A program made the position numbers and the translations under genes. Under the pieces are notes generated by a model. That model was not told the origin of the DNA. It did not search any database and worked only from the letters and a program-made list of their open reading frames with translations. Of a stretch of DNA of 64,000 nt, positions 43,631-52,800 are shown in pieces. Location: the NCBI RefSeq assembly GCF_005233875.1, contig NZ_SZPZ01000001.1, positions 992,001 through 1,056,000 of the forward strand. Reading direction: 5' to 3'. Position 1 is the stretch's first letter. The number at the start of each line of letters is the position of its first letter. The stretch comes from Kribbella jiaozuonensis (GTDB lineage: Bacteria > Actinomycetota > Actinomycetes > Propionibacteriales > Kribbellaceae).

Positions 43631-44065
43631 ATGCGATTCATCACCGGGACGGCGGTGCTTGCCCTGATCATCACCGGCTGCGGCTCTACGCCGCCCGCAG
43701 CTAACGAGACACCGGCCACGACTTCGGCCGCCAGCTCGTCACCGCCGTCTGCGCAGCGGTATCAGACGGTCGCTGCATTGAAGGATGCCGCGGTGGCGGC
43801 AGGCCTGCCGTGTTCGACTTGGACTCAGGACAACGTTGTGCAGACGGCCGCGGAGTCGGGGAACTGCACAGAGGACACCGTGTTGTCGACGTACGCCACG
43901 GATGGCGATCTGCAGTCGGCGATCGACACTCTGCGGGATCTGAATGAGCTGATGACCGAGCAGAAACTCACGCCGGACCCGATCTTGATCGGGCCGAACT
44001 GGATCATCAATGGGCCTACGGCAGACAACGTTGCCGTGCAGTTAGGCGGCACGGTCGAGAGGTGA
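43631..44065 (+). CDS. Small secreted lipoprotein
   Basis: A 144-residue protein. The lipobox LIITGC follows a short hydrophobic stretch (MRFITGTAVLALIITGC), so Cys17 should be lipidated and the protein held on the outer face of the membrane. A Ser/Thr/Pro-rich linker leads to a small domain with LKDAAVAAGLPCSTWTQDNV and AESGNCTEDTVLSTYATDGD, where the two cysteines probably form a disulfide. Homologues in actinobacteria are unannotated; no function is known. It has its own promoter region in the 208 bp gap shared with the divergent HNH gene. Confidence 0.82.
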   Translation: MRFITGTAVLALIITGCGSTPPAANETPATTSAASSSPPSAQRYQTVAALKDAAVAAGLPCSTWTQDNVVQTAAESGNCTEDTVLSTYATDGDLQSAIDTLRDLNELMTEQKLTPDPILIGPNWIINGPTADNVAVQLGGTVER

Positions 44066-44079
44066 CGCATCCGTCGCAA

Positions 44080-44120
44080 CGAAGGCAACCTTCGCGTTTC
44101 TCTCTCCTCTTTGTTTTGTC
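44080..44120 (+). terminator. Weak intrinsic terminator after the lipoprotein gene
   Basis: CGAAGG-CAA-CCTTCG (44080-44094) is a short 6 bp hairpin followed by a T-rich run (TTTCTCTCC and TCTTTGTTTTGTCTT). It lies 14 bp after the lipoprotein stop in the 61 bp gap before the convergent MMPL gene. Confidence 0.45.
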
Positions 44121-44126
44121 TTCTTC

Positions 44127-46250
44127 CTACTTCCCCTTCGCCAGTTTGCTGGGCCACCAGACTCGGGGGCCGATGTCGTGGGCCAGGGAGGGGACCAGGA
44201 GGGAGCGGACGACTGTGGTGTCGAGGAGGACGCCGAAGGCGACCATGAAGGCTATTTGGGCCAGGAAGAGGATGGGGAGGACGGCGAGGGCGGAGAAGGT
44301 GGCGGCCAGGACCACGCCGGCTGAGGTGATGACGCCGCCGGTGACGGCCAGGCCTATCAGGATGCCGGGTCTGGTGCCGTGTTCCTGGGATTCCTCGCGG
44401 ACGCGGGTCATCAGGAAGATCGAGTAGTCGATGCCTAGGGCAACCAGGAAGACGAAGGCGTAGAGCGGGATCCCGGGGTCGGCGCCGGGGAACTTGAAGA
44501 CGTGGTTGAACATCAGCGCGCTCACCCCGAGCGTCGCGCCGAACGACAACACGTTCGCGATCACCAGCAGTACGGCGGCGACGAGCGACCGCAGCAACAG
44601 CATCAGTACGACGAAGATCACCGCGAGGATCGTCGGGATGATCACCTTCAAATCTCGTTGCGCGGCGTCGAGTACGTCGAGGTTGATCGCGGTGTTGCCG
44701 CCGACCAGGATGTCCGGACTGACCGCGTCCAGCGAAGATCGCAGGTGCTTCACGACCTTCGTCGCCTCCGGTGAATCCGCCGGCACCTTGAGAGTCGCCT
44801 GGACCAGCACCTTCCCGTCGACGACCTTCGGCGGTACGCCGGGAGCGACCGAGGCGGATGCCGCGCCGATACCGTCGACCTTCAGCGCGGTCTGGACCAC
44901 CTGATCCGCCTGCGCGACCGGCGTGAGGATCTGCACCGGCGTACCGGCGCCTGCGTCGAAGTGCTTGCCCAGTTCCTGCTGTCCGGTGACGGACTCGACC
45001 TTGTTCAGGAACAGATCCTCCTGCGAGGTCCCGCTCGCCTTGAACGTCGGCAGGAACGCCGCACACGCCAGCAACCCCAGCGCGCTGATCACCCAGACCC
45101 GGCGGGAGTGCCGGCCGACGAGCCCGGAGATACGGCCCCAGAGGCGTTTTCCGCCGACCTGGTCACGCGAGTGGACGTGGTCGACGCGCGGGATCGACGG
45201 CCAGAAGATCCGCCGGCCGAACGCGAGCAGGATCGCGGGCAGGAACGTCATCGCCGCGATGAACGCGCCGGCGATCCCGAAGGCGCCGACCGGGCCGAGA
45301 CCCTTCGTACTGCCGAGCTGGGAGAGCAGCAGGCAGAGCAGACCGAGGATGACTGTCGCCGCGCTGGCCGCGATCGGTTCGATCGACGCCCGCCACGCGA
45401 CCCGCATCGCCTCGAACTTGCTCTCGTAGTCGTGCAACTCCTCTTTGTAACGAGAGACGAGCAGCAGCGAGTAGTCGGTCGAGGCTCCGACGACCAGGAT
45501 GAACAGGATCCCCTGGCTCTGACCATTCAGCTGCAGTACGCCGTTCTTCGCCAGCGGATACACCACCAACGCGGCGAGTGCGAGGCCGAACACCGCGGTC
45601 AACAGGACGGCGATCGGCAGGATCGGGCTGCGGTACACGATCAGCAGGATCACGAACACGACCGCCAGCGCGACCCCGAGCAGGATCCCGTCGATCCCGC
45701 TGAACGCGACGACGAAGTCCGCGAACACGCCGCCCGGACCGGTGACGTACACCTGCAGACCGGTCGGTGTGAGGTTCTGCTTGATGTCGTTCCGCAGCGT
45801 GTCGGCGACCGCGAAGAGCACAGTGGTGCCCTGCTTGACCACCTCGTCCGCGCGGTCGCCGTTCGTCTGGACGGTGATCAGCAGCGCCTGGTGATCCTCC
45901 GACGGGATCGGGGCCGCGACCGGAGCGGTCAGGTACGAACCCAGCTTCTTCCCGTCGCCGATGTCGAGGCCGGGTATCCGGGCGATGAAGGCCTTGGCCG
46001 CCTCCAGGTCCGCCGGGGTGATACCGGATTCACGCTCGATCAGCACGAAGTACGGCAGGGCCTTGGAGTCGACGAACTTCGCCGACTCGTTGGCCACCAA
46101 CGTCGACTCGGCCTGCTTCGGGAGGAAGTTTGCGTTGTCGTTCTGCTGGACCTCGCTCAGTTTCCCCACCGCCGGGCCGCCCAGGGCGCCCAGCACCAGC
46201 CAGCCGATCAGTACTGCGGCAATGGCCGCCCGCCACGTCCATCGGTTCAC
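44127..46250 (-). CDS. MMPL/RND-family transporter
   Basis: A 707-residue integral membrane protein with about 12 helices in two halves: one N-terminal helix, a large outside domain (about 35-165), five or six helices, then the same again. Typical pieces are WRAAIAAVLIGWLVLGALGG, the helix with GASTDYSLLLVSRYKEEL (equivalent to the acidic proton-relay helix of MmpL proteins) and VALGIDYSIFLMTRVREESQ in the second half; each has the D-Y pair. Such pumps export lipids, siderophores or drugs; the cargo is unknown. It is transcribed alone, divergent from narK. Confidence 0.92.
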   Translation of the reverse strand: MNRWTWRAAIAAVLIGWLVLGALGGPAVGKLSEVQQNDNANFLPKQAESTLVANESAKFVDSKALPYFVLIERESGITPADLEAAKAFIARIPGLDIGDGKKLGSYLTAPVAAPIPSEDHQALLITVQTNGDRADEVVKQGTTVLFAVADTLRNDIKQNLTPTGLQVYVTGPGGVFADFVVAFSGIDGILLGVALAVVFVILLIVYRSPILPIAVLLTAVFGLALAALVVYPLAKNGVLQLNGQSQGILFILVVGASTDYSLLLVSRYKEELHDYESKFEAMRVAWRASIEPIAASAATVILGLLCLLLSQLGSTKGLGPVGAFGIAGAFIAAMTFLPAILLAFGRRIFWPSIPRVDHVHSRDQVGGKRLWGRISGLVGRHSRRVWVISALGLLACAAFLPTFKASGTSQEDLFLNKVESVTGQQELGKHFDAGAGTPVQILTPVAQADQVVQTALKVDGIGAASASVAPGVPPKVVDGKVLVQATLKVPADSPEATKVVKHLRSSLDAVSPDILVGGNTAINLDVLDAAQRDLKVIIPTILAVIFVVLMLLLRSLVAAVLLVIANVLSFGATLGVSALMFNHVFKFPGADPGIPLYAFVFLVALGIDYSIFLMTRVREESQEHGTRPGILIGLAVTGGVITSAGVVLAATFSALAVLPILFLAQIAFMVAFGVLLDTTVVRSLLVPSLAHDIGPRVWWPSKLAKGK

Positions 46251-46315
46251 GCTGGGCAGAGTACCTGCGACCTCTCACCACCCGGCAATGGGTGTGCGGG
46301 AGCCGTTTCGGCGGC

Positions 46316-46353
46316 GTAACAACAAGATGACTACGCGGAAACACCCCGGTCAT
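46316..46353. promoter_or_regulatory. GlnR-type nitrogen-control box upstream of narK
   Basis: Four pentamers at a strict 11-base period: GTAAC (46316), ATGAC (46327), GAAAC (46338), GTCAT (46349), each separated by six bases. The actinobacterial GlnR consensus is gTnAC-N6-GaAAC repeated. The central ATGAC-N6-GAAAC unit matches 9 of 10 positions. It lies 46 bp before the narK ATG, as expected for nitrogen-limitation activation of nitrate uptake and assimilation. Binding is inferred from the pattern. Confidence 0.65.
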
Positions 46354-46398
46354 AACGTCCAGGCCTAATCGATGAGGTCGGATGATCGGAGACTTGCG

Positions 46399-47775
46399 AT
46401 GACGCTCGAGGCAGGACCGAAGACCGTCACCACTACAGACGCCCAGGGCACCGTGGGCACCGTGGGGACCGTCGAGGCGCCGCGGCGCGGACGCTGGATC
46501 GACGTCTGGGATCCCGAGGACGCCACGTTCTGGGCCGGGAAGGGCCGTGCGATCGCGCGGCGGAACCTCTGGCCCTCGATCTTCGCCGAGTTCCTCGGCT
46601 TCTCTGTCTGGCAGCTGTGGAGCATCGTCGTGGTGTCGATGCCCAAGGCCGGCTTCAGCTACGACACCAACCAACTGTTCTGGCTGGTCGCGCTGCCGAG
46701 TCTGGTCGGCGCGACGCTGCGGTTGCCGTACACGTTCGCCGTACCGCGCTTCGGCGGCCGGAACTGGACGGTGTTCTCCGCGCTCCTCCTGCTGATCCCG
46801 ACCGTGGGTCTGGCGTACTTCATGACCAGGCCGGACACGCCGTTCTGGCTGATGGCGCTGGTCGCGGCGACCGCTGGCGTCGGCGGCGGCAACTTCGCGA
46901 GCAGCATGACCAACATCTCGTTCTTCTACCCGGAGAAGGAGAAGGGCTTCGCGCTCGGCATCAACGCGGCCGGCGGCAACCTCGGCGTCGCCGTCGTCCA
47001 GCTCGTGGTGCCGATAGTGATCGTCGCCGGCGCGGGCCTGTCGCTGAACCGGGCCGGCCTGATGTGGCTGCCGCTGGTCGTGCTGGCGGCGTTCTGGGCC
47101 TGGAAGGTGATGGCCAACCTCTCGGTGGCGAACTCCTCCTTCCGTACGTCGATCGCCGCGGCCAAGCGCCCGCACACCTGGGTGATCTCGTTCCTCTACA
47201 TCGGTACCTTCGGGTCGTTCATCGGCTTCGGGGCGGCGTTCCCGCTGCTGATCAAGACCACGTTCCCGGACGTCACGCCGGCGCACTTCGCGTTCCTCGG
47301 CGCGCTGGTCGGATCGGTCGCGCGGCCGTTCGGCGGCAAGCTGTCCGACCGGGTCGGCGGCGCGTGGATCACGGTCTGCTCGTTCGTGGTGATGGGCCTC
47401 GGCATCCTCGCGGCAATCGTGTCGCTGAAGTCGGGGAGCTTCGCGGCGTTCCTGATCAGCTTCCTCGTCCTGTTCGTGGCGAGCGGTGCGGCCAACGGGT
47501 CGACGTACCGGATGATCCCGGCCGTGTTCCGGCTGACGACTCCGGGCGACCTGGGCCGGGCGCGGCGCGAGGCGGCGGCGTGCATCGGGATCGCGTCGGC
47601 GGTCGGCGCGTACGGCGGGTTCCTGGTACCGCGCGGGTTCGCGATGTCGACGAGCCACTTCGGATCGCTGATCCCGGCGCTGTACGTGTTCTGCGGGTTC
47701 TACGTGCTGTGCCTGGCGGTGACGTACTTCTGCTACCTCCGCAAGGGCGGCCCGCTCAGCCAGGAGCGCGTGTGA
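46399..47775 (+). CDS. narK: Nitrate/nitrite transporter of the NNP (MFS) family
   Basis: A 458-residue membrane protein with 12 helices. The two nitrate-signature segments are visible: GVGGGNFASSMTNISFFYPE with EKEKGFALGINAAGGNLGVA in the first half and GSVARPFGGKLSDRVGG with ASGAANGSTYRMIPAVF in the second half. It imports nitrate (and may export nitrite). ATG 46399 is preceded by GGAG eight bases upstream; an earlier in-frame start would add only nine residues. First gene of the operon; its TGA overlaps the GTG of the nitrate reductase gene by 4 bp. Confidence 0.93.
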   Translation: MTLEAGPKTVTTTDAQGTVGTVGTVEAPRRGRWIDVWDPEDATFWAGKGRAIARRNLWPSIFAEFLGFSVWQLWSIVVVSMPKAGFSYDTNQLFWLVALPSLVGATLRLPYTFAVPRFGGRNWTVFSALLLLIPTVGLAYFMTRPDTPFWLMALVAATAGVGGGNFASSMTNISFFYPEKEKGFALGINAAGGNLGVAVVQLVVPIVIVAGAGLSLNRAGLMWLPLVVLAAFWAWKVMANLSVANSSFRTSIAAAKRPHTWVISFLYIGTFGSFIGFGAAFPLLIKTTFPDVTPAHFAFLGALVGSVARPFGGKLSDRVGGAWITVCSFVVMGLGILAAIVSLKSGSFAAFLISFLVLFVASGAANGSTYRMIPAVFRLTTPGDLGRARREAAACIGIASAVGAYGGFLVPRGFAMSTSHFGSLIPALYVFCGFYVLCLAVTYFCYLRKGGPLSQERV

Positions 47776-49874
47776 GCTCTGTCCCCACTCACTGTCCGTA
47801 CTGCGCTCTGCAGTGCGCCACCACGCTGCACCCGGTCGCGCGACCGGGTGCCGTGGAGGTGCGGCCCGCCGGCCGAGGCGGGCTGTGTCGCAAGGGCTGG
47901 ACGGCTGCCGACGTACTCACGGTGCCGGATCGACTCACCACGCCGCTGATCCGCAACGCCGCGGGCGAACTGGTCGAGACGAGTTGGGACACCGCGCTGG
48001 ATTTCGTTGCCTCGCGCATCAAGTCGTTGCAGCAGGCACACGGTCCGGACGCGGTGGCGGTGTTCGGTGGCGGTGGGCTGACGAACGAGAAGGCGTACGC
48101 GCTCGGGAAGTTCGCCCGGGTCGCGTTGAAGACGGCGAACGTGGACTACAACGGCCGGTTCTGTATGTCGTCGGCGGCAGCCGCGACGAACCGGGCGTTC
48201 GGGATCGACCGGGGACTGCCGTTCCCGTTGGCTGATCTGGGTGGTGCGGGAGCGATCCTGCTGGTCGGCAGCAACATCGCGGAGACGATGCCGCCGGCAG
48301 TCACGCATCTACAAGGCGCGAGGGACGCGGGTGGGCTTCTGGTCGTCGACCCGCGTCGCTCCGCCACTGCTGGGCTGACCGAGGATGACGGCGGTATCCA
48401 CCTGCAGGCGACGCCCGGCACGGATCTGGCGCTCGTGCTCGCACTGACGCACGTGATCCTGCAGGAAGGCCTTGCCGATACCGCTTATCTGGCCGAACGG
48501 GTCGATGACCCTGACTTGCTGATTCGGTCGACGGCTTCCTGGTGGCCGGAGCGGGCTGAGCGGGTGACCGGCGTACCTGCCGCAACCATCCGCCGGGCTG
48601 CGCGGGTGCTGGCTGCTGCTGCACCGGTGCATGGTGGCGCCGGGGCGTTCATCCTGACGGGGCGTGGGGCTGAGCAGCACAGCAAGGGCACTGACACGGT
48701 GACGGCTTGTATCAATCTCGCGCTGGCGCTTGGACTGCCCGGTCGGTTGGGGAGCGGGTACGGGTGCATCACCGGGCAGGGGAACGGGCAGGGCGGTCGG
48801 GAGCACGGGCAGAAGGCGGATCAGTTGCCTGGCTATCGGAGCATCAGTGATCCTGCGGCTCGTGAGCACTTGATGCGGGTCTGGGGCGTGGAGGACCTGC
48901 CCGGGCCTGGGAAGAGTGCGGTTGAGCTGATCAACTCGCTCGGACAGGCGGACGGGCCGAAGGCGTTGATGGTGCACGGAAGCAATCTGCTGGTGTCGGC
49001 GCCGAACCTTGCCTCCGTGCGTGAGCGGCTCGCTTCGTTGGAGTTGTTGGTGGTTGCGGACGTGGTGCCGTCCGAGACAGCGCTGCTCGCGGATGTGGTG
49101 TTTCCGGTGACGCAGTGGGCCGAAGAGGACGGGACGATGACGTCGCTCGAGGGTCGCGTCCTTCGTCGGCGTGCCGCGGTCGCGCCGCCGGGTGAGGTGC
49201 GGAGCGATCTTGCGGTGTTCGCGGGGCTTGCTGAAAGGCTTGGTAGTAAAGGGTTCTCGACTGATCCGGGGGAGGTCTTTGAGGAGCTTCGGCGGGCTAG
49301 TGCGGGTGGGCGGGCCGACTACTCGGGGATCACGTGGGAGCGGTTGGACGCCGGGGAGGCGTTGTTCTGGCCGGTGCCTGGCGAAGGACATCCCGGTACG
49401 CCGCGGTTGTTCGCGGACGGGTTCCCGACGGCTGACGGGCGGGCTCATGTGGTGGCGGTCGACCACCGGCCGGTGGCGGACGACCTGAACGCGGATGCGC
49501 CGATCTACCTGGTGACCGGGCGGTTGCTGCAGCACTACCAGAGTGGTGCGCAGACGCGGCGGGTGCCGGAGTTGGCCGAGGCTGAGCCGGAGGTGTTCGC
49601 GGAGATTCATCCGCGGGTGGCTGCGCAGTTGGGGATCGGCGACGGACGGCCGGTGCGGTTGCGTACGGCGCGTGGATCGATGGTGCTGCCGGCGCGCGTG
49701 ACGACCGAAGTACGGCCGGACACTGTGTTCGTGCCGTTCCACTTCGGTGGGGTCGAGGCGGTCAACGAGCTGACCAACGATGCGCTGGATCCCGTGTCGG
49801 GGATGCCTGAGTTCAAGGCGTGTGCCGTTGAGGTCACTGCTGCGGCTCTTCCGGCGGCGGGGGTGTCGGCATGA
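47772..49874 (+). CDS. nasA: Assimilatory nitrate reductase, molybdopterin catalytic subunit
   Basis: A 700-residue cytoplasmic enzyme that reduces nitrate to nitrite. The N-terminal [4Fe-4S] site is CPYCALQC with the fourth Cys in GGLCRKGW. Molybdopterin-binding parts follow: VAVFGGGGLTNEKAYALGKF, YNGRFCMSSAAAATNRAFGI, ILLVGSNIAETMPPAVTHLQ, VHGGAGAFILTGRGAEQHSK and, near the C-terminus, LVTGRLLQHYQSGAQTRRVP with VPFHFGGVEAVNELTND. No Tat signal. It lacks the extra C-terminal [2Fe-2S] domain found in some NasA proteins; the next gene carries one instead. Overlaps of 4 bp on both sides show tight coupling. Confidence 0.94.
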   Translation: MSSVPTHCPYCALQCATTLHPVARPGAVEVRPAGRGGLCRKGWTAADVLTVPDRLTTPLIRNAAGELVETSWDTALDFVASRIKSLQQAHGPDAVAVFGGGGLTNEKAYALGKFARVALKTANVDYNGRFCMSSAAAATNRAFGIDRGLPFPLADLGGAGAILLVGSNIAETMPPAVTHLQGARDAGGLLVVDPRRSATAGLTEDDGGIHLQATPGTDLALVLALTHVILQEGLADTAYLAERVDDPDLLIRSTASWWPERAERVTGVPAATIRRAARVLAAAAPVHGGAGAFILTGRGAEQHSKGTDTVTACINLALALGLPGRLGSGYGCITGQGNGQGGREHGQKADQLPGYRSISDPAAREHLMRVWGVEDLPGPGKSAVELINSLGQADGPKALMVHGSNLLVSAPNLASVRERLASLELLVVADVVPSETALLADVVFPVTQWAEEDGTMTSLEGRVLRRRAAVAPPGEVRSDLAVFAGLAERLGSKGFSTDPGEVFEELRRASAGGRADYSGITWERLDAGEALFWPVPGEGHPGTPRLFADGFPTADGRAHVVAVDHRPVADDLNADAPIYLVTGRLLQHYQSGAQTRRVPELAEAEPEVFAEIHPRVAAQLGIGDGRPVRLRTARGSMVLPARVTTEVRPDTVFVPFHFGGVEAVNELTNDALDPVSGMPEFKACAVEVTAAALPAAGVSA

Positions 49875-52800
49875 GGGTGGTGATCATCGGCGGCGGGATG
49901 GCTGGGCGACGGTTGGCCGAGTTGCTGCCGTACGACGTGACGGTGCTTGGCGACGAGCCGTCGTACAACCGGAGCCGGCTGACCGAGTACGTCGCGGGCC
50001 GCGCCGAACCGCTGATGGGGGATGAGCCGACGGCCACCGCGGTCGCCGTCGATCGCGCTCGCCGCGTGGTGGTTGATGCTGCTGGGCGCGAGTGGCCGTA
50101 CGACCGACTGGTGTTCGCAACTGGAGCAGAGCCGGTGGTGCCAGATGCGGTTGCGTCCGGGGCCCATCTTCTCCGTTCGGTTGGTGATGCGCGGGCGGTG
50201 GTGGACGCGGCGGGGTTGGTGCGGCGGGCGGTGGTGCTGGGTGGGGGTGTGCTTGGCGTCGAGACTGCTTGTGCCTTGCGGGAGCGCGGGGTTGCGGTGA
50301 CGCTCGTGCATGACGGGGAAACCCTGCTGGATAGGACGATCCGGGCGTCGGAGGGGCGGCGGGTTACGCGGGCGGTGCGGGGGCTGGGTGTCGAGGTACT
50401 GCTCAACACGACGGTGGACGGGACGGACGTTCGCGACGGGCGTTTCCGGGGGTTGAACCTGCGCAGCGGACGGCAGGTGTTCGGCGAGTTGCTGGTGGTC
50501 GCGTGTGGCGTGCGGCCGCGTACGGAGCTGGCGGACGGACTTACAGTCCGCACCGGCATCGTCGTCGACCAGACCCTCACGAGCCCCGACGATCCGAGCA
50601 TCCACGCAATCGGTGACTGCGCCGAGGTAGAAGGCCGCACGACCGGAACGGTCGCCTCGGCTTGGGCCCACGCGGAGCTCCTCGCCACCCACCTAAGCGC
50701 CGCCCAGCAAGCCAGCGCGCCGGCGCCGGAGGGGCCGTCGGCGGCGTCCGCCGCGTTCGCGTACCCACTCGGGCTTGTGCCTGAGGTGGTGCGGCTGACG
50801 GCGGGTGGGCTGGATGTGCTTGTTCTTGGGGACAAGGACGAAGCGGGCGAGGTTGTGCGGCTTGAGGACGGGAGTAGGTATGTGCGGGCCGTCCTGCGGG
50901 ACGGCATCATGCGGGCGGCGGTGGTGGTGGGGGCGCCGGAGGTGGCGGCTGAGTTGATTCTGCTGGCGGATCGGGGGACGCCGGTTGTTGCGGATGGGTT
51001 GCTGACGGCAACCGAAGTACCGACGAAGAGGGTGCCGGCGGTTTGTCGGTGTAACGGCGTGACCCGGGCCGCGATCGAGGCGGCCTGGCGTGGGGGTGCC
51101 GACAGTGTCGACGGCATCGCCGCCACGACGCGGGCGACGACCGGGTGCGGGAGTTGCACCGGCGCCGTCGGCGAACTGCTCGACCGCTTCCGGCGCGGCG
51201 AGACCGAACCAGTCCCGAGCAGGAGGGCGACGATGGCAGAGCTGAAGAAGGCCAAACACGTTGTGGTGGTCGGCGGTGGCATGGTCGCCCATCGGCTGGT
51301 CGAGGCGCTGCGGCAACGCGACACCGACATCACCTATCGGATCACAGTCTTCGCCGAGGAGCCGCGGCTCCCGTACGACCGCGTCGCACTCACCAGCTAC
51401 TTCTCCGGCCGCGACCCGCAGGACCTCTCGCTCGGCGACCCCGACCTCTGGGACGACCCCGCGGTCAACCTTCGCAAGGGCGTCCAGATCACCTCGATCG
51501 ACACGACAGCCAAGACGGTGACAACCGCCCGCAACGAGCAGATCGGGTACGACGAACTCGTCCTCGCGACCGGCTCGGCCGCCTTCATCCCGTCCGTCAA
51601 GAACAACGACGCCCAAGGCTGCTTCGTCTACCGCACCATCGACGACGTCGCCGCGCTCCGCGTGTACGTCGAACGCCTGAAGTCCGAGGGCAAACAGGTC
51701 AACGGCGTAGTCGTCGGCGGCGGCCTGCTCGGACTGGAAGCAGCCGGTGCCCTCCGAGCGCTCGACGCAACCACGAAGGTAGTCGAGTTCGCGCCCCGCT
51801 TGATGCCGTTGCAGGTCGACGAAGGCGGCGGTTCGGCCCTGTCCCGGTTGATCGAGGGACTCGACGTCGAAGTACTGACCGCGACCCAGTGCCAGCGGGT
51901 CAAACTCACCTCCCAAGGAGCCGCCCGCGCAATGGCCGTTGCCGACGGCCCCGATCTGCCGGCCGACGTGGTCGTCTTCGCGACCGGCGTCCGCCCGCGC
52001 GACGAACTCGGTCGCGAGGCCGGTCTCGAGATCGGCGAGCGCGGCGGCGTCGTCGTGGACGAAGCCTGTCGTACGTCGGTACCCGGCGTCTGGGCGATCG
52101 GCGAGGTCGCTTGTATCGAAGGCCGTGTCTGGGGATTGATTGCCCCCGGCTACACCATGGCCGAGGTCGTTGCCGACCGCCTATTAGGTGGCGAGGCAAC
52201 ATTCCCCGGCGCGGACACCTCGACCAAGCTGAAGCTGCTGGGCGTCGACGTAGCCAGCTTCGGGGACGCGTTCGGCGCGACCGAGGGCGCGCTCGACATC
52301 GTGTACGCCGACCCGGTCGCCGGTGTCTACAAGAAGCTCGTGCTGTCGGACGACGCTCGTACCCTCCTCGGCGGCATCCTGGTCGGCGACGCATCGGCGT
52401 ACTCCGGACTGCGCCCGATGGTCGGCCGCGAACTCGGCGCCGACCCCGCCGCGTTCCTCCTGCCCGAGGGCGCTGCGCCGGTGCAGCTCGAGCTGCCGGA
52501 CGACGCGCCGGTGTGCTCGTGCAACAACGTCGACGCGGGCACGATCCGGTGCGCTGTAGGTGACGGGTGCGGCGACATCAAGTCCGTGTGTGGGAAGACA
52601 CGAGCGGGTACCAGCTGTGGTTCGTGCCTGCCCATTGTGAAGAACCTGCTCAACGCAGAGCTCACCAAGGCCGGCGTCGAGGTCAGCAAGGCGCTCTGCG
52701 AGCACTTCGCGCTGAGCCGGGCCGAGCTGTTCGACGTCGTCCGGATCACCGAGCTGCGGACGTTCAGCGAGATCGTCGAGCGGCACGGGACCGGGCGCGG

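Noticed and set aside
46617..47771. N-terminal extension of the nitrate reductase through the narK gene
   Set aside because: The frame is open, but the translated extension is an out-of-frame reading of the transporter. The GTG at 47772 gives the standard N-terminal Fe-S motif.
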